A stretch of 64,000 nt of DNA, from positions 395,820 through 459,819 of the forward strand of contig CAJPFK010000004.1 of assembly GCA_905339275.1 (NCBI GenBank). The letters are read 5' to 3'. Of the stretch, positions 36,468-45,813 are shown in pieces. The stretch comes from Methylophilaceae bacterium (GTDB lineage Bacteria; Pseudomonadota; Gammaproteobacteria; Burkholderiales; Methylophilaceae). The position numbers and the translations under genes were made by a program. Under the pieces are notes generated by a model. It searched no databases. It saw nothing but the letters and a program-made list of their open reading frames with translations, and was not told where the DNA came from. Within the stretch, counting starts at the first letter, position 1, and each line of letters opens with the position of its first letter.

Positions 36468-37061
36468 ATGAGTGTATTGATTAGTGTGATTGCCGCTTAT
36501 TTGCTGGGCTCAATCTCTTTCGGTATTTTGATGAGTAAGGCATTCGGCCTGCCCGACCCGCGCACCGTGGGTTCCGGCAATCCAGGTGCGACCAATGTGT
36601 TGCGTAGCGGCAAGAAGCTGGCTGCATTTCTGACCTTGTTTGGCGATGCCTTCAAGGGTTATCTGGCGGTATGGCTGGCGATACATTATGGTCTGGGCGA
36701 CCAGGTGATCTGCCTGGTGGCGCTGGCGGTGTTTATCGGCCACCTTTATCCTGTTTATTATGGCTTTCAGGGTGGTAAGGGCGTGGCGACGGCATTGGGC
36801 GTGTTGCTGGCGATTTCGCCCTGGCTTGGCCTGGCGGTATTGTTGACTTGGGTTCTGGCTTTTGCGATCTGGCGTTATTCTTCGCTTGCCGCCATTCTTG
36901 CCGCCGCATTGTCGCCGCTGTTTGCCTGGAATCTGCTGGGCGATAAAGTCTACGTGGCGATGACGGCGGTGTTGGCGGTATTGCTGATCTGGCGTCATCG
37001 CAGCAATATCAGGAAACTGCTCGATGGAACCGAAGGCGGCTTCAGTAAGCCGAAATCCTAG
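36468..37061 (+). CDS. plsY: Glycerol-3-phosphate acyltransferase PlsY
   Basis: This 197-residue inner-membrane enzyme uses acyl-phosphate to acylate glycerol-3-phosphate. It has five or more membrane helices and the three PlsY motifs: GSISFG...[29 protein letters not shown], and [16 protein letters not shown]. The ATG at 36468 is the start; the in-frame TTG just upstream has no ribosome-binding site. The 3' end overlaps the convergent tsaD gene by 4 bases. Confidence 0.93.
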   Translation: MSVLISVIAAYLLGSISFGILMSKAFGLPDPRTVGSGNPGATNVLRSGKKLAAFLTLFGDAFKGYLAVWLAIHYGLGDQVICLVALAVFIGHLYPVYYGFQGGKGVATALGVLLAISPWLGLAVLLTWVLAFAIWRYSSLAAILAAALSPLFAWNLLGDKVYVAMTAVLAVLLIWRHRSNIRKLLDGTEGGFSKPKS

Positions 37062-38086
37062 GGTTTTTGCAGGTCTGCCAGATCCCAGCGCGGGCGTACC
37101 GTAAAGGCGTAATCCCGCTGCGTGGCGTGTTGCATGCGCATCGCGCCGGCAAAAGCGATCATCGCGCCATTGTCCGTACAGAACTCAAGACGTGGATAGC
37201 TGACCTTGCAAAGCCTGCGCCTGGTCGCTTCATTCAAACGTTCTCTTAATCTTGCATTTGCTCCGACGCCGCCGGACACAATCAGGCTGTCCAGGCCGGT
37301 TTCTTTCAATGCTGCCATGCATTTTGCCGTCAGCACTTCGGTGACGGCTTCCTGGAACTCATACGCAATATCCGCTTTGACCTGTTCTTCAAGTTCGCCG
37401 GCCCCGGATTTTTCAGCATTCACGATACTCAGCACGGCGGTCTTGAGGCCGCTGAAGCTGAAATTCAGGTCGCCGCTATTAAGTAACGGGCGGGGCAGCT
37501 TGAATCGGCCCGGTTTGCCTTGCGCCGCCAGCCTGGAAAGCGCTGGGCCGCCGGGGTATCCCAGGCCAAGCAGTTTGGCGGTTTTGTCGAAGGCTTCGCC
37601 TGCAGCGTCATCCAGCGTATCACCCAATAGCTCGTAGTCGCCGATGCCGGAGACCCGCATGAGTTGTGTGTGTCCGCCGGAGACCAGCAGTGCAACAAAA
37701 GGAAATTCCGGCGGGTCTGTTTCCAATAGCGGAGCCAGCAAGTGGCCTTCAAGGTGGTGCACGCCAACGGTGGGCACATTCAGGGTGAATGCCAGCGCCT
37801 CGGCAATGCTGGTGCCGACCAGGAGCGCGCCAGCCAGCCCCGGCCCTTGCGTATAGGCGATGCCGTCAATATCCTGCAGGGTGCGCCCGGCCGCATCCAG
37901 CACATGCTGTGTCAGCGGCAAGGCGCGGCGGATATGGTCGCGCGAGGCGAGTTCGGGCACTACGCCGCCGTATTCGGCGTGCATTTCGACCTGGGAATGC
38001 AGGGCGTGGGAGAGCAGGCCGCGCTCGGTGTCGTAGAGCGCGATGCCGGTTTCGTCGCAGGAGGATTCAATGCCAAGAACCAACAC
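37058..38086 (-). CDS. tsaD: tRNA threonylcarbamoyltransferase subunit TsaD
   Basis: This 342-residue ASKHA-fold protein transfers threonylcarbamoyl to A37 of ANN-decoding tRNAs with TsaB and TsaE. Conserved motifs: [16 protein letters not shown], metal-binding [32 protein letters not shown] and [13 protein letters not shown]. It is divergent from rpsU, the conserved neighbour arrangement. Its intact length fits. Confidence 0.95.
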   Translation of the reverse strand: MLVLGIESSCDETGIALYDTERGLLSHALHSQVEMHAEYGGVVPELASRDHIRRALPLTQHVLDAAGRTLQDIDGIAYTQGPGLAGALLVGTSIAEALAFTLNVPTVGVHHLEGHLLAPLLETDPPEFPFVALLVSGGHTQLMRVSGIGDYELLGDTLDDAAGEAFDKTAKLLGLGYPGGPALSRLAAQGKPGRFKLPRPLLNSGDLNFSFSGLKTAVLSIVNAEKSGAGELEEQVKADIAYEFQEAVTEVLTAKCMAALKETGLDSLIVSGGVGANARLRERLNEATRRRLCKVSYPRLEFCTDNGAMIAFAGAMRMQHATQRDYAFTVRPRWDLADLQKP

Positions 38087-38117
38087 GGAGGAATATCCAA
38101 AAAGTCTTTGATAAAGA

Positions 38118-38146
38118 TTGATAAATTGCGAATCGGCGGCTAGAAT
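38118..38146 (+). promoter_or_regulatory. Promoter of rpsU-yqeY(-dnaG-rpoD)
   Basis: TTGATA (38118-38123), a 17-base spacer and TAGAAT (38141-38146), 38 bases before the rpsU ATG. This is the expected head of the macromolecular-synthesis operon. Confidence 0.7.
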
Positions 38147-38184
38147 AGCAGACTTTTCAAAAGAACCTCAAGGAATTGAGCTGA

Positions 38185-38397
38185 ATGTCTACTGTACGCG
38201 TTAAAGAAAACGAACCGTTTGACGTGGCCCTGCGCCGCTTCAAACGCATGATTGAGAAAACCGGCCTGCTGACCGACCTGCGTGCTCGCGAATTTTACGA
38301 GAAGCCAACCTGGGAACGTAAGCGCAAGGCTGCTGCTGCCGTGAAGCGTCACTATCGCCGCATCCGCAACCAGACTCTGCCAGCCAAGCTTTACTAA
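38185..38397 (+). CDS. rpsU: Ribosomal protein bS21
   Basis: The 70-residue basic protein is a typical bS21 ([50 protein letters not shown]). It binds the 3' end of 16S rRNA near the anti-Shine-Dalgarno. It leads the rpsU-yqeY-dnaG-rpoD order. AAGGAATTGAG lies upstream of the ATG. Confidence 0.97.
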   Translation: MSTVRVKENEPFDVALRRFKRMIEKTGLLTDLRAREFYEKPTWERKRKAAAAVKRHYRRIRNQTLPAKLY

Positions 38398-38471
38398 GTC
38401 TCGCTTACAAATCCCAAGCTAGGCGCATTCAGGCCGCAAGTCTGATTTCCGCCTTGAATGCAGGTAGTCTG

Positions 38472-38918
38472 ATGTCGTTAAAAGCCAGAATCACCGAAGA
38501 TATGAAAAATGCCATGCGCGCGAAAGACACTGCGCGTCTGGGAGCGATCCGGTTATTGCAGGCGGCCATCAAGCAGCGGGAAGTCGATGAGCGTATCGAG
38601 CTGGATGATACGCAGGTGGTTGAAGCCATCGAAAAGATGCTCAAGCAGCGGCGCGATTCGATTTCGCAATACGAAGCTGCCAACCGGCATGATCTGGCAG
38701 ATGTCGAGAAGTTCGAAGTGACCGTGTTGCAGGAATACCTGCCGGTGGCGCTGACCGAAGCCGAGTTGAACGATATTCTCAGTCAGGTGATTACGGATAC
38801 GGCGGCCTCCGGCATCAAGGATATGGGCAAGGTCATGGCAGCCATCAAGCCGCTGGTGCTGGGGCGAGCCGATATGGGCAAAATTTCCGGCCTGATTAAA
38901 AGCCGGCTGGGTGCCTAA
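38472..38918 (+). CDS. yqeY: GatB/YqeY-domain protein
   Basis: This 148-residue protein is a stand-alone YqeY domain (MSLKARITEDMKNAMRAKDTARLGAIRLLQAAIKQRE, LQEYLPVALTEAELNDILSQVI, MGKVMAAIKPLVLGRADMGKISGLIK), related to the tRNA-binding tail of GatB. The role is unclear, perhaps tRNA-linked. The ATG at 38472 is preferred over the in-frame TTG at 38454. It sits between rpsU and dnaG as in many proteobacteria. Confidence 0.92.
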   Translation: MSLKARITEDMKNAMRAKDTARLGAIRLLQAAIKQREVDERIELDDTQVVEAIEKMLKQRRDSISQYEAANRHDLADVEKFEVTVLQEYLPVALTEAELNDILSQVITDTAASGIKDMGKVMAAIKPLVLGRADMGKISGLIKSRLGA

Positions 38919-38961
38919 GGTTAAGCAAGCAGACTTGAAACAGAAAATTGTTAAGATAAAG

Positions 38962-38982
38962 AGGAGCGAAAGCTCCTTTTTT
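38962..38982 (+). terminator. Terminator/attenuator between yqeY and dnaG
   Basis: AGGAGC-GAAA-GCTCCT with a GNRA tetraloop and T-run, 27 bases before the dnaG ATG. Attenuation between rpsU and dnaG is known from the E. coli operon. Confidence 0.8.
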
Positions 38983-39008
38983 GTTTTTGGGCTATCATTT
39001 ACCTACGC

Positions 39009-40745
39009 ATGATTCCAGAGTCCTTTATCCAGGAACTACTCAACCGTGTCGACATTGTCGACGTGGTCGACAAGAATGTGCCCTTGAAAAAAGCAGGGGC
39101 CAATTACTCTGCCTGCTGTCCTTTCCACAACGAAAAATCGCCTTCCTTCACGGTCAGCCCGACCAAGCAGTTTTATCATTGTTTCGGCTGCGGCGCGCAC
39201 GGGACGGCGATCGGCTTCCTGATGGAGTATCAGGGCCTGAGTTTTGTCGAGGCGGTGCACGAGTTGGCGAAGATGGTCGGCATGATCGTGCCGCAGGAGA
39301 CGCGGGATATTTCAAAGCCTGCGCAGAAAGTCGTTCCCGGCTTGCTGGAAACCTTGCAGCAGGCTGCAAATTATTACAAGGGCGAATTGAAAAAGTCGCC
39401 GCGTGCGATCGATTACCTGAAAGGACGCGGCCTCAGCGGGCAGGTGGCTGCCAGGTTCCAGATCGGCTATGCGCCGCAGGGCTGGCAGAACCTGCAAGGC
39501 GTATTCGATCACTATGATAGCGAAGTGTTGCAGACGGCCGGCCTGGTGGTGGAGAACGAGCAAGGCAGGCGTTATGACCGCTTTCGTGACCGCATCATGT
39601 TCCCGATCCACGACCAGAAGGGGCAGGTGATCGGCTTCGGCGGCCGTGTGATCGACCCGGAAGATACGCCAAAATACTACAACTCGCCTGAAACGCCGCT
39701 GTTCCAGAAAGGCCATGAGCTATACGGCCTGTTCCTGGCCAGGCGCGCAATTCGCGATGCGGGCCGCGCATTGGTGGTTGAGGGTTACATGGATGTGGTC
39801 GCGCTGGCGCAGTACGGTATCGAGTATGCGGTGGCTGCGCTGGGTACGGCAACCACGCCTTACCACATCACCAAGCTGATGCGGCAGACGGATGAGATCG
39901 TGTTCTGCTTCGACGGGGATGCGGCGGGGCGCAATGCTGCCTGGCGGGCAGCCATGAATGCGCTGCCTGCCTTGACCGACGGCTTGCAGTTGCGTTTTCT
40001 GTTTTTGCCCAGCGAGCATGATCCGGACAGTTATGTACGCGAATTCGGCAAGGAGGCGTTTGAGGCGGCCATGAAAACGGCATTGCCTTTATCGCAATAT
40101 GTCATCCAGAACCTGAGTTCGGATAACCCGCTGCAATCACAGGAAGACAAGGTCAGGTTCCTGAACGAGGCCGAGCCGATTCTGAAGCAGATTCAGGCGC
40201 CGCGGCTGGCATTGCTGTTGCGTAAAAGGATTGCAGAATTATCAGGCATCTCCCTGGATGAGATGCGCAGTATGGTCAGATTGCCTGATCTCAATCAGCG
40301 ACCGCAACGATCTGCGCCCAGGCAATCCCGTACTACCGTATCCCTGCACCGCCGTTTTGCCCTGATGTTGCTGATGCAGGCTTCCCTGGCGCGGGAAGAG
40401 GATATGCAGTGGATACAGGGCGATGGCGATGATGATTTGATGGTGCGCATGACCATGGAGGTGGCCTTGTTGAACCCTCAATCCAATCCCGCAGCGCTGC
40501 TGCACCAGTTGGAAAAACATCTGGATGACCGGTTGTTGCGCGAAATCCAGCGTGAATTGCATCTTTTGGACGAAACTCTGGATTTTGGGCTTGAATTCGA
40601 GGGTGCGCGCAAGCAACTAAGGGATATCTACACGCAGCGCAGGCAAAGCCGGTTGCTGGATAGCATCAAGGAAAAAAGCCTGAGTCAGTTGACGGAGGAA
40701 GAACGGGCGCTGTTGAAATCCATGAACACCCGAACCGGCGGATGA
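39009..40745 (+). CDS. dnaG: DNA primase DnaG
   Basis: This 578-residue primase makes RNA primers for replication. It has the CHC2 zinc finger (CPFHNEKSPSFTVSPTKQ, FYHCFGCGAHG), the catalytic core, the TOPRIM domain (ALVVEGYMDVVALAQYG, IVFCFDGDAAGRNAAW), and a C-terminal DnaB-binding domain. It follows the attenuator at 38962-38982 and precedes rpoD. Confidence 0.96.
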   Translation: MIPESFIQELLNRVDIVDVVDKNVPLKKAGANYSACCPFHNEKSPSFTVSPTKQFYHCFGCGAHGTAIGFLMEYQGLSFVEAVHELAKMVGMIVPQETRDISKPAQKVVPGLLETLQQAANYYKGELKKSPRAIDYLKGRGLSGQVAARFQIGYAPQGWQNLQGVFDHYDSEVLQTAGLVVENEQGRRYDRFRDRIMFPIHDQKGQVIGFGGRVIDPEDTPKYYNSPETPLFQKGHELYGLFLARRAIRDAGRALVVEGYMDVVALAQYGIEYAVAALGTATTPYHITKLMRQTDEIVFCFDGDAAGRNAAWRAAMNALPALTDGLQLRFLFLPSEHDPDSYVREFGKEAFEAAMKTALPLSQYVIQNLSSDNPLQSQEDKVRFLNEAEPILKQIQAPRLALLLRKRIAELSGISLDEMRSMVRLPDLNQRPQRSAPRQSRTTVSLHRRFALMLLMQASLAREEDMQWIQGDGDDDLMVRMTMEVALLNPQSNPAALLHQLEKHLDDRLLREIQRELHLLDETLDFGLEFEGARKQLRDIYTQRRQSRLLDSIKEKSLSQLTEEERALLKSMNTRTGG

Positions 40746-40782
40746 GATGGCTGCGTTTACTGGATAGACTCCCCGAGGGGGT

Positions 40783-40800
40783 AAAATTGAAGGCAATTTT
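40783..40800. terminator. Weak hairpin between dnaG and rpoD
   Basis: AAAATTG-AAGG-CAATTTT is a perfect 7-base-pair AT-rich stem. A TATAAT box at 40805-40810 follows directly, so a partial terminator or an element of an internal rpoD promoter is possible. Confidence 0.4.
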
Positions 40801-40860
40801 GAGGTATAATACAGGGTTTTCCGCAGTATTAATTACGGCACAGAATATTTGAGGTTAAGC

Positions 40861-42777
40861 ATGGCTAAAGAGCAGCAGAACGACAAAGTGAACGACAAAA
40901 CTGCAGCAGCCCCCAACGAGGTTGAAGACCGTCGTACGCGCCTGAAGACGCTGATTGTCCTTGGCAAGGAACGCGGCTATCTGACGTATGCTGAGATCAA
41001 TGACCATTTGCCGGATGATGTGCAGGATTCCGAGCAGATCGACGGTATTATCGGCATGATCAACGACATGGGCATCCAGGTCTACGAAGAGGCCCCTGAT
41101 GCCGAAGTGCTGCTGATGTCCGATGCTCCGCCCGCAGTGACCGATGAAGATGCCGTTGAGGAAGCCGAGCAGGCGCTTTCCACGGTGGATTCCGAATTTG
41201 GCCGCACCACCGACCCGGTACGTATGTACATGCGTGAGATGGGTACGGTTGATTTGCTCACCCGTGAAGGCGAAATCGAGATCGCCAAGCGTATTGAGGA
41301 TGGCCTCAAGCACATGGTGCAGGCGATTGCCGCCTGTCCGACCACGATTGCCGAATTGCTCTCCATGGTCGACAAGGTCGAGAAGGACGAGATGAGCGTC
41401 GATGATCTGGTTGACGGCCTGATTGACTCCGATGTCGGCATGGAAGAGGAACTTGCTGCCGAGGCTGCGGAAACCGAAGTGGACGAAGCCGATGAGGACG
41501 AAGACGAAGAGGACGATGACGGCGCCAAGGCTGCTGCAATTTCCGCGGAAGCGCTGGCAAAGCTCAAGGCCGAGGTTTTGACGCGTTTCGCAGTCATCCG
41601 TGGTGCGCATGAGAAAATGTCATCCATCCTGCAACAGAATGGTTCGCAGGATAAGGAATACAAGAAGCTGCACGAGAGTATCCTCGAAGAGCTGACGGCT
41701 TTCCGCTTCTCGGCCAAGCAGGTCGAGGCGTTGTGTGAAACCGTTCGAAAAATGGTGGAAGAGGTCCGCGGCCATGAGCGTAAGATCATGGACTTCTGTG
41801 TGGACAAGGCCGGTATGCCACGCCAGCACTTCATCAAGGTATTCCCCGGCAATGAAGTCAATCTCGACTGGCTGCAAGGCGAGCTGGCATTGAATAAAAA
41901 CTATGTAGAGCGCCTGGACCGTTTCAGGCATTCCATCATCGACCAGCAACAGCGGTTGCTTAGCCTGCAGGATAAAGTTGGTATTCCCATCAAGGAATTG
42001 AAGGAAATCAACAAGCAGATGTCCACCGGCGAAGCCCGTGCACGCCGCGCCAAGCGCGAAATGATCGAGGCAAACCTGCGCCTGGTAATCTCAATCGCGA
42101 AGAAATACACCAACCGTGGCCTGCAATTCCTCGACCTGATCCAGGAAGGCAATATCGGCCTGATGAAGGCGGTGGATAAATTCGAATACCGCCGCGGCTA
42201 TAAATTTTCCACGTATGCGACATGGTGGATACGCCAGGCGATCACCCGCTCGATTGCCGACCAGGCCCGCACCATCCGTATTCCTGTGCATATGATCGAA
42301 ACCATCAACAAGATGAACCGTATCAGCCGCCAGATTCTGCAGGAGACCGGTCTGGAACCTGATCCGGCGACCCTGGCAGAAAAGATGGAAATGCCTGAAG
42401 ACAAGATTCGCAAGATTCTGAAAATCTCCAAGGAACCTATTTCCATGGAGACTCCGATCGGTGACGATGATGACTCGCATCTGGGTGATTTTATCGAAGA
42501 CAATGCCACGCTTGCTCCGGTGGATGCTGCTGTCTATGCCAGTCTGCGCGATGCAACCAAGGAAGTGCTTGAATCACTCACTGCTCGCGAAGCCAAGGTA
42601 CTGCGCATGCGTTTCGGTATCGAAATGAATACGGACCACACGCTGGAAGAAGTCGGCAAACAGTTCGACGTCACACGCGAGCGTATTCGCCAGATAGAAG
42701 CCAAGGCACTGCGCAAACTGCGTCACCCGACGCGCTCGGAACGTCTGCGCAGCTTCCTGGAAACAGGTAACGATTAA
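40861..42777 (+). CDS. rpoD: Primary sigma factor RpoD (sigma-70)
   Basis: The ATG at 40861 has GAGG six bases upstream; the protein is 638 residues. All regions are present: region 1.1 ([21 protein letters not shown]), 1.2 ([29 protein letters not shown]), the acidic non-conserved insert ([11 protein letters not shown]), region 2 ([35 protein letters not shown]), region 3, and region 4 with the HTH ([29 protein letters not shown]). An internal promoter with TATAAT at 40805-40810 is likely. Confidence 0.97.
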   Translation: MAKEQQNDKVNDKTAAAPNEVEDRRTRLKTLIVLGKERGYLTYAEINDHLPDDVQDSEQIDGIIGMINDMGIQVYEEAPDAEVLLMSDAPPAVTDEDAVEEAEQALSTVDSEFGRTTDPVRMYMREMGTVDLLTREGEIEIAKRIEDGLKHMVQAIAACPTTIAELLSMVDKVEKDEMSVDDLVDGLIDSDVGMEEELAAEAAETEVDEADEDEDEEDDDGAKAAAISAEALAKLKAEVLTRFAVIRGAHEKMSSILQQNGSQDKEYKKLHESILEELTAFRFSAKQVEALCETVRKMVEEVRGHERKIMDFCVDKAGMPRQHFIKVFPGNEVNLDWLQGELALNKNYVERLDRFRHSIIDQQQRLLSLQDKVGIPIKELKEINKQMSTGEARARRAKREMIEANLRLVISIAKKYTNRGLQFLDLIQEGNIGLMKAVDKFEYRRGYKFSTYATWWIRQAITRSIADQARTIRIPVHMIETINKMNRISRQILQETGLEPDPATLAEKMEMPEDKIRKILKISKEPISMETPIGDDDDSHLGDFIEDNATLAPVDAAVYASLRDATKEVLESLTAREAKVLRMRFGIEMNTDHTLEEVGKQFDVTRERIRQIEAKALRKLRHPTRSERLRSFLETGND

Positions 42778-42789
42778 TCAAGGTTTTCC

Positions 42790-42868
<79 letters not shown>

Positions 42869-42877
42869 CAAAATCAA

Positions 42878-42905
42878 AGGGTTAGCTCAAATGCTAGCCC
42901 TTTTT
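42878..42905. terminator. Terminator after tRNA-Ile2
   Basis: AGGGTTAGC-TCAAAT-GCTAGCCCT with one wobble pair and a following T-run. It ends the tRNA transcript just inside the element. Confidence 0.7.
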
Positions 42906-42960
42906 CTTTTTTAAACGTCAACAAACTGTCAACTGGGTTTATTGATAAAGTTAGTCCTTA

Positions 42961-43383
42961 TTAATCTTGTGAGGTTATCGCTTTTGATTTACCAAGAAAT
43001 TGTCGTAGCCGCATTTCTATTAGTGCTAAATCATTGAGCTCACACTCCCATAATGTAAGGGTATCCCAACCCAAAGCAATTAACTTTTGGTTATTTGCTT
43101 TGTCACGCTCCATATTGGCATTTAACTTCTTTTGCCAATACTCTCCTACCGGTACACGCCCCCCCTGGCAGGTATGGGCATGCCAAAAACAACCGTGGAT
43201 GAACACAATTTTTTTCCGGCCCTTGAATGTAATGTCAGGTTTCCCAGGAAGGTCACGCGAGTGCAGGCGGTAGCGGTATCCCATACTGGTTAGGAGCTTG
43301 CGGACAAGGAGTTCCGGGCGTGTGTCCTTAGAACGAATCGCCTTCATTATCTTGCTGCGCTTTTCTGGTGAGATATTGTCCAC
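42961..43383 (-). CDS. vsr: Very short patch repair endonuclease Vsr
   Basis: This 140-residue protein nicks DNA 5' of the T in T:G mismatches made by deamination of 5-methylcytosine. Family motifs: SPEKRSKIMKAIRSKDTRPELLVRKLL, YRLHSRDLPGKPDITF (catalytic Asp-50), FIHGCFWHAH (His-63, Cys/His zinc ligands) and LNANMERDKANNQKL. Vsr genes normally adjoin a C5 methyltransferase. Here the methyltransferase lies 12 kb away at the other end of the element, but the two would be neighbours in the excised circle. Confidence 0.93.
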   Translation of the reverse strand: MDNISPEKRSKIMKAIRSKDTRPELLVRKLLTSMGYRYRLHSRDLPGKPDITFKGRKKIVFIHGCFWHAHTCQGGRVPVGEYWQKKLNANMERDKANNQKLIALGWDTLTLWECELNDLALIEMRLRQFLGKSKAITSQD

Positions 43384-43403
43384 CAGTCAAGTTTCCGATA
43401 GTT

Positions 43404-44411
43404 TTATTTAATCTGCAATAGGGTTCCTGCGATTGGGTTTAGGTGTTTTGCATCCTGAAGGTGCTCGGGTGCAAGATGGGCGTATTTCATGGTCATGGTG
43501 ATGGAACTATGACCGAGGATGCGTTGCAGGGTGAGGATGTTGCCACCGTTCATCATGAAGTGACTGGCGAATGTGTGACGCAGGACGTGGGTTAGCTGTC
43601 CTTGCGGCAGGTCGATGTCCAGGGTGGCAATGCATCTCCTGAAGTCTTCGTAGCAGTCCCTGAAAAGACGCATGCCGGATGATTTTATTTTCTTCTGCAG
43701 TATCTCGTTTTCCAGTTCCGGCGTAATCGGGATCGTCCGGTTCTTTCCTGATTTTGTCCTGTTGTAGGTGATCTGTTCGTTTTTTACCTGGGTGACCGTG
43801 AGCTGTTCAGCTTCGCTCCAGCGTGCGCCGGTGCTGAGGCATATCTTTGCGACAATGTAGGCACTGGATTGTCTTGGTTGGAGTGCGCCGAGCAAGGTGC
43901 GGATCTGATCGGTGGTGAGGTAGCTGAGTTCGCGTTCCTCTATCCTGAATTGCCGGAGATCCCGGAGCGGGTTCTCCCGTTTCCATTCGCCGATCCGGCG
44001 CAGTTCGTTGAAGGCTGCGCGAAGGTAGGCGTGTTCGCGGTTCATGTTGCTGGCGGTGATTCCCTCATTGATGCGCCTTGTCCGGTATGCGGCAAAGGTT
44101 GCAGTGTTGAAGGTCTCGGCAGGAGGGTTGCCCATTGCTGCGACCATGTTGAGAAGCCTTGCATAGGTGTCCTTTCCGGCCTTGAGCTGGTTTCCGTGGT
44201 GTTGGTGCCAGAGTTCGACGAGATCCGTAAGGCGTCGCGTATCCCGTTTTTGCGGGGTCCACTCGGATGACTGGTTGACCTGGGTTTTGAGCCAGGCTTC
44301 CCACGCGAGGGCTTCGGCCTTGGTCTTAAATGTCTTGCGGTAGCGTTTCGCGCCGCGTCCGCCGGGTTGTATGTCGGCGAGCCAGCCGGTGTCGGATTTT
44401 TTGATGGCCAT
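43404..44411 (-). CDS. int: Tyrosine integrase of the tRNA-Ile2 element
   Basis: This 335-residue recombinase has an N-terminal arm-binding segment (IQPGGRGAKRYRKTFKTKAEALAWEAWL), a core-binding domain (50-150), and catalytic R (STGARWSEAEQL), H-x-x-R (THVLRHTFASHFMMNGG), H (ILGHSSITMTMKYAHLAPEH) with the nucleophile Tyr. It resembles phage integrases of Pseudomonas/Burkholderia-type elements. Its place beside the tRNA repeat makes it the likely integrase for this island. The vsr gene lies just downstream. Confidence 0.93.
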   Translation of the reverse strand: MAIKKSDTGWLADIQPGGRGAKRYRKTFKTKAEALAWEAWLKTQVNQSSEWTPQKRDTRRLTDLVELWHQHHGNQLKAGKDTYARLLNMVAAMGNPPAETFNTATFAAYRTRRINEGITASNMNREHAYLRAAFNELRRIGEWKRENPLRDLRQFRIEERELSYLTTDQIRTLLGALQPRQSSAYIVAKICLSTGARWSEAEQLTVTQVKNEQITYNRTKSGKNRTIPITPELENEILQKKIKSSGMRLFRDCYEDFRRCIATLDIDLPQGQLTHVLRHTFASHFMMNGGNILTLQRILGHSSITMTMKYAHLAPEHLQDAKHLNPIAGTLLQIK

Positions 44412-44448
44412 GGTTCGTGTCTATGGTTTATGTTGAACGTGCAGAGCG

Positions 44449-44594
44449 CGGATGCATATCCTTCGACCGGACGACGGTCGAATCCCTGCGGGACAAGGGA
44501 CACATGCATCCGAAGACAGGCAGCGGTTTCGCTTCGCTCCAGCCCTTTCGGGCCTCACATCGCCGCTGCGGCGATGTTGGGGAGGCCGCATGGC
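44449..44594. other. Intergenic cruciform region: candidate inovirus origin or packaging signal
   Basis: Between the integrase and the secretin: an outer 9-base inverted repeat CGGATGCAT (44449-44457) / ATGCATCCG (44504-44512) encloses a perfect hairpin TTCGACCG-GACGA-CGGTCGAA (44462-44482). A further near-perfect palindrome, ACATCGCC-GCTGC-GGCGATGT, lies near 44558-44578. Filamentous phages keep nested hairpins for replication and packaging in their large intergenic region. Confidence 0.5.
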
Positions 44595-44601
44595 TGGCAT
44601 G

Positions 44602-45813
44602 TCAGAGGCGTTGGACTTGCATGACGAGGAGGATGTCTGATTTGTCATCGGTGTCGTTCTTGTTGTGAAGGAAGTCAGGGAGGAATTTGAGTCCCTGGCG
44701 CTGGTTGCTTACCTTTGATTCATTGAGGCCGCCGAGGAGGATCAATTCGCCGTGTTTTGTGTTGACGACGGTTTTTATCTCGCGCTTGATGAGGGTGGGT
44801 GAGTTGTTGACGCCGTTGGTGGTGGGGACGAAGCTGCTGAGCTGCTGAGTGATGTCTAGTTCTATGGTTTCGGCGAAGATCCTTGGCGTGATGTCGAGTA
44901 TGACGCCGGATGAGCGGTAGACGATGGATTGGACGGGGTTGCCGTTGTTTGTCGTGGTGGTTGAGGATATGACCGGGGTTTCTGTTCCTACAGAGAAGCG
45001 GGAGTTTTTGCCGTGCTTGACCCTGAGCGAGGGGGAGCTGACTTGTTTAAAGCGGTTGTCGGAATCGAAGGCGGAGATCAGGATCTCGGCGCTCGGGAGG
45101 GTTAGTTTCAGCTGGTTGGCCTGAGGTTGTACGTCCAGGGTCATGCCGAGCTTCCTGTTCAGGAGGCTGAGCGCAGCGGAAATGGCGTTAACGTCCGTGA
45201 CGTTGTTGGAAACTTCGTAGATGTACGCCTTAACGATTACTTCGCTTGACGGTTTGTCGAGGTCTGCAAGCAGGTTGGTGAGGATGTCCTGCGTTTCTTC
45301 TGATGCCCTGTAGAAGATGACATCGTCGACCGTGGACTGATTGACCCTTGCTCCTGCGAAGTTGAGCAGGTCGGTGATTTCCTTTTGTTCACGGTATAGG
45401 GGCTTGTAGGAGTAGATCTGGAGGTCGGATGGCTCCGGCTGCGTTGCAGAAGGGGAGTGCTGACTATCGAAGCTGGACAGGCTGGGAGCTACTGCAGGCA
45501 GTTCCGGCAGGACGAGCGGTTTCCTTGTCAGGTAGATGAAACCGGCACGTTCCGCAAGGCCGATGCCGTTCTCATCGAGGATACTAGTGATGAGCGGCAG
45601 CAGGTCCGTTTCACTAGTGTTCTTGATAGACATGGTGATTGTCCTGGCATCGTTGAGTACATCAGGACTCAGGACGTAGTTCTTTTTGATGATGCCTTTG
45701 AGGACAGCCTGCGCAAACTCGGGGATGGTGATCTCGCTGAATTCGAGGTTCACTTCCGCCCGAACGATTGAAGGGAACAGCAGGAAAAGGATGATCAGGG
45801 CTTTTTGTACCAT
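44602..45813 (-). CDS. Filamentous phage secretin (pIV-like outer-membrane channel)
   Basis: This 403-residue protein has a signal peptide (MVQKALIILFLLFPSIVRA), two small N-domains (VNLEFSEITIPEFAQAVLKGIIKKNYVLSP, KEITDLLNFAGARVNQSTVDDVIF), and the secretin C-domain (VSSPSLRVKHGKNSRFSVGTETPV, SGVILDITPRIF, INNSPTLIKREIKTVVNTKHGELILLGGL). Secretins let inovirus virions leave through the outer membrane. Many inoviruses lack one, so a self-encoded channel is informative. It overlaps the Zot gene by 19 bases. Confidence 0.9.
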   Translation of the reverse strand: MVQKALIILFLLFPSIVRAEVNLEFSEITIPEFAQAVLKGIIKKNYVLSPDVLNDARTITMSIKNTSETDLLPLITSILDENGIGLAERAGFIYLTRKPLVLPELPAVAPSLSSFDSQHSPSATQPEPSDLQIYSYKPLYREQKEITDLLNFAGARVNQSTVDDVIFYRASEETQDILTNLLADLDKPSSEVIVKAYIYEVSNNVTDVNAISAALSLLNRKLGMTLDVQPQANQLKLTLPSAEILISAFDSDNRFKQVSSPSLRVKHGKNSRFSVGTETPVISSTTTTNNGNPVQSIVYRSSGVILDITPRIFAETIELDITQQLSSFVPTTNGVNNSPTLIKREIKTVVNTKHGELILLGGLNESKVSNQRQGLKFLPDFLHNKNDTDDKSDILLVMQVQRL

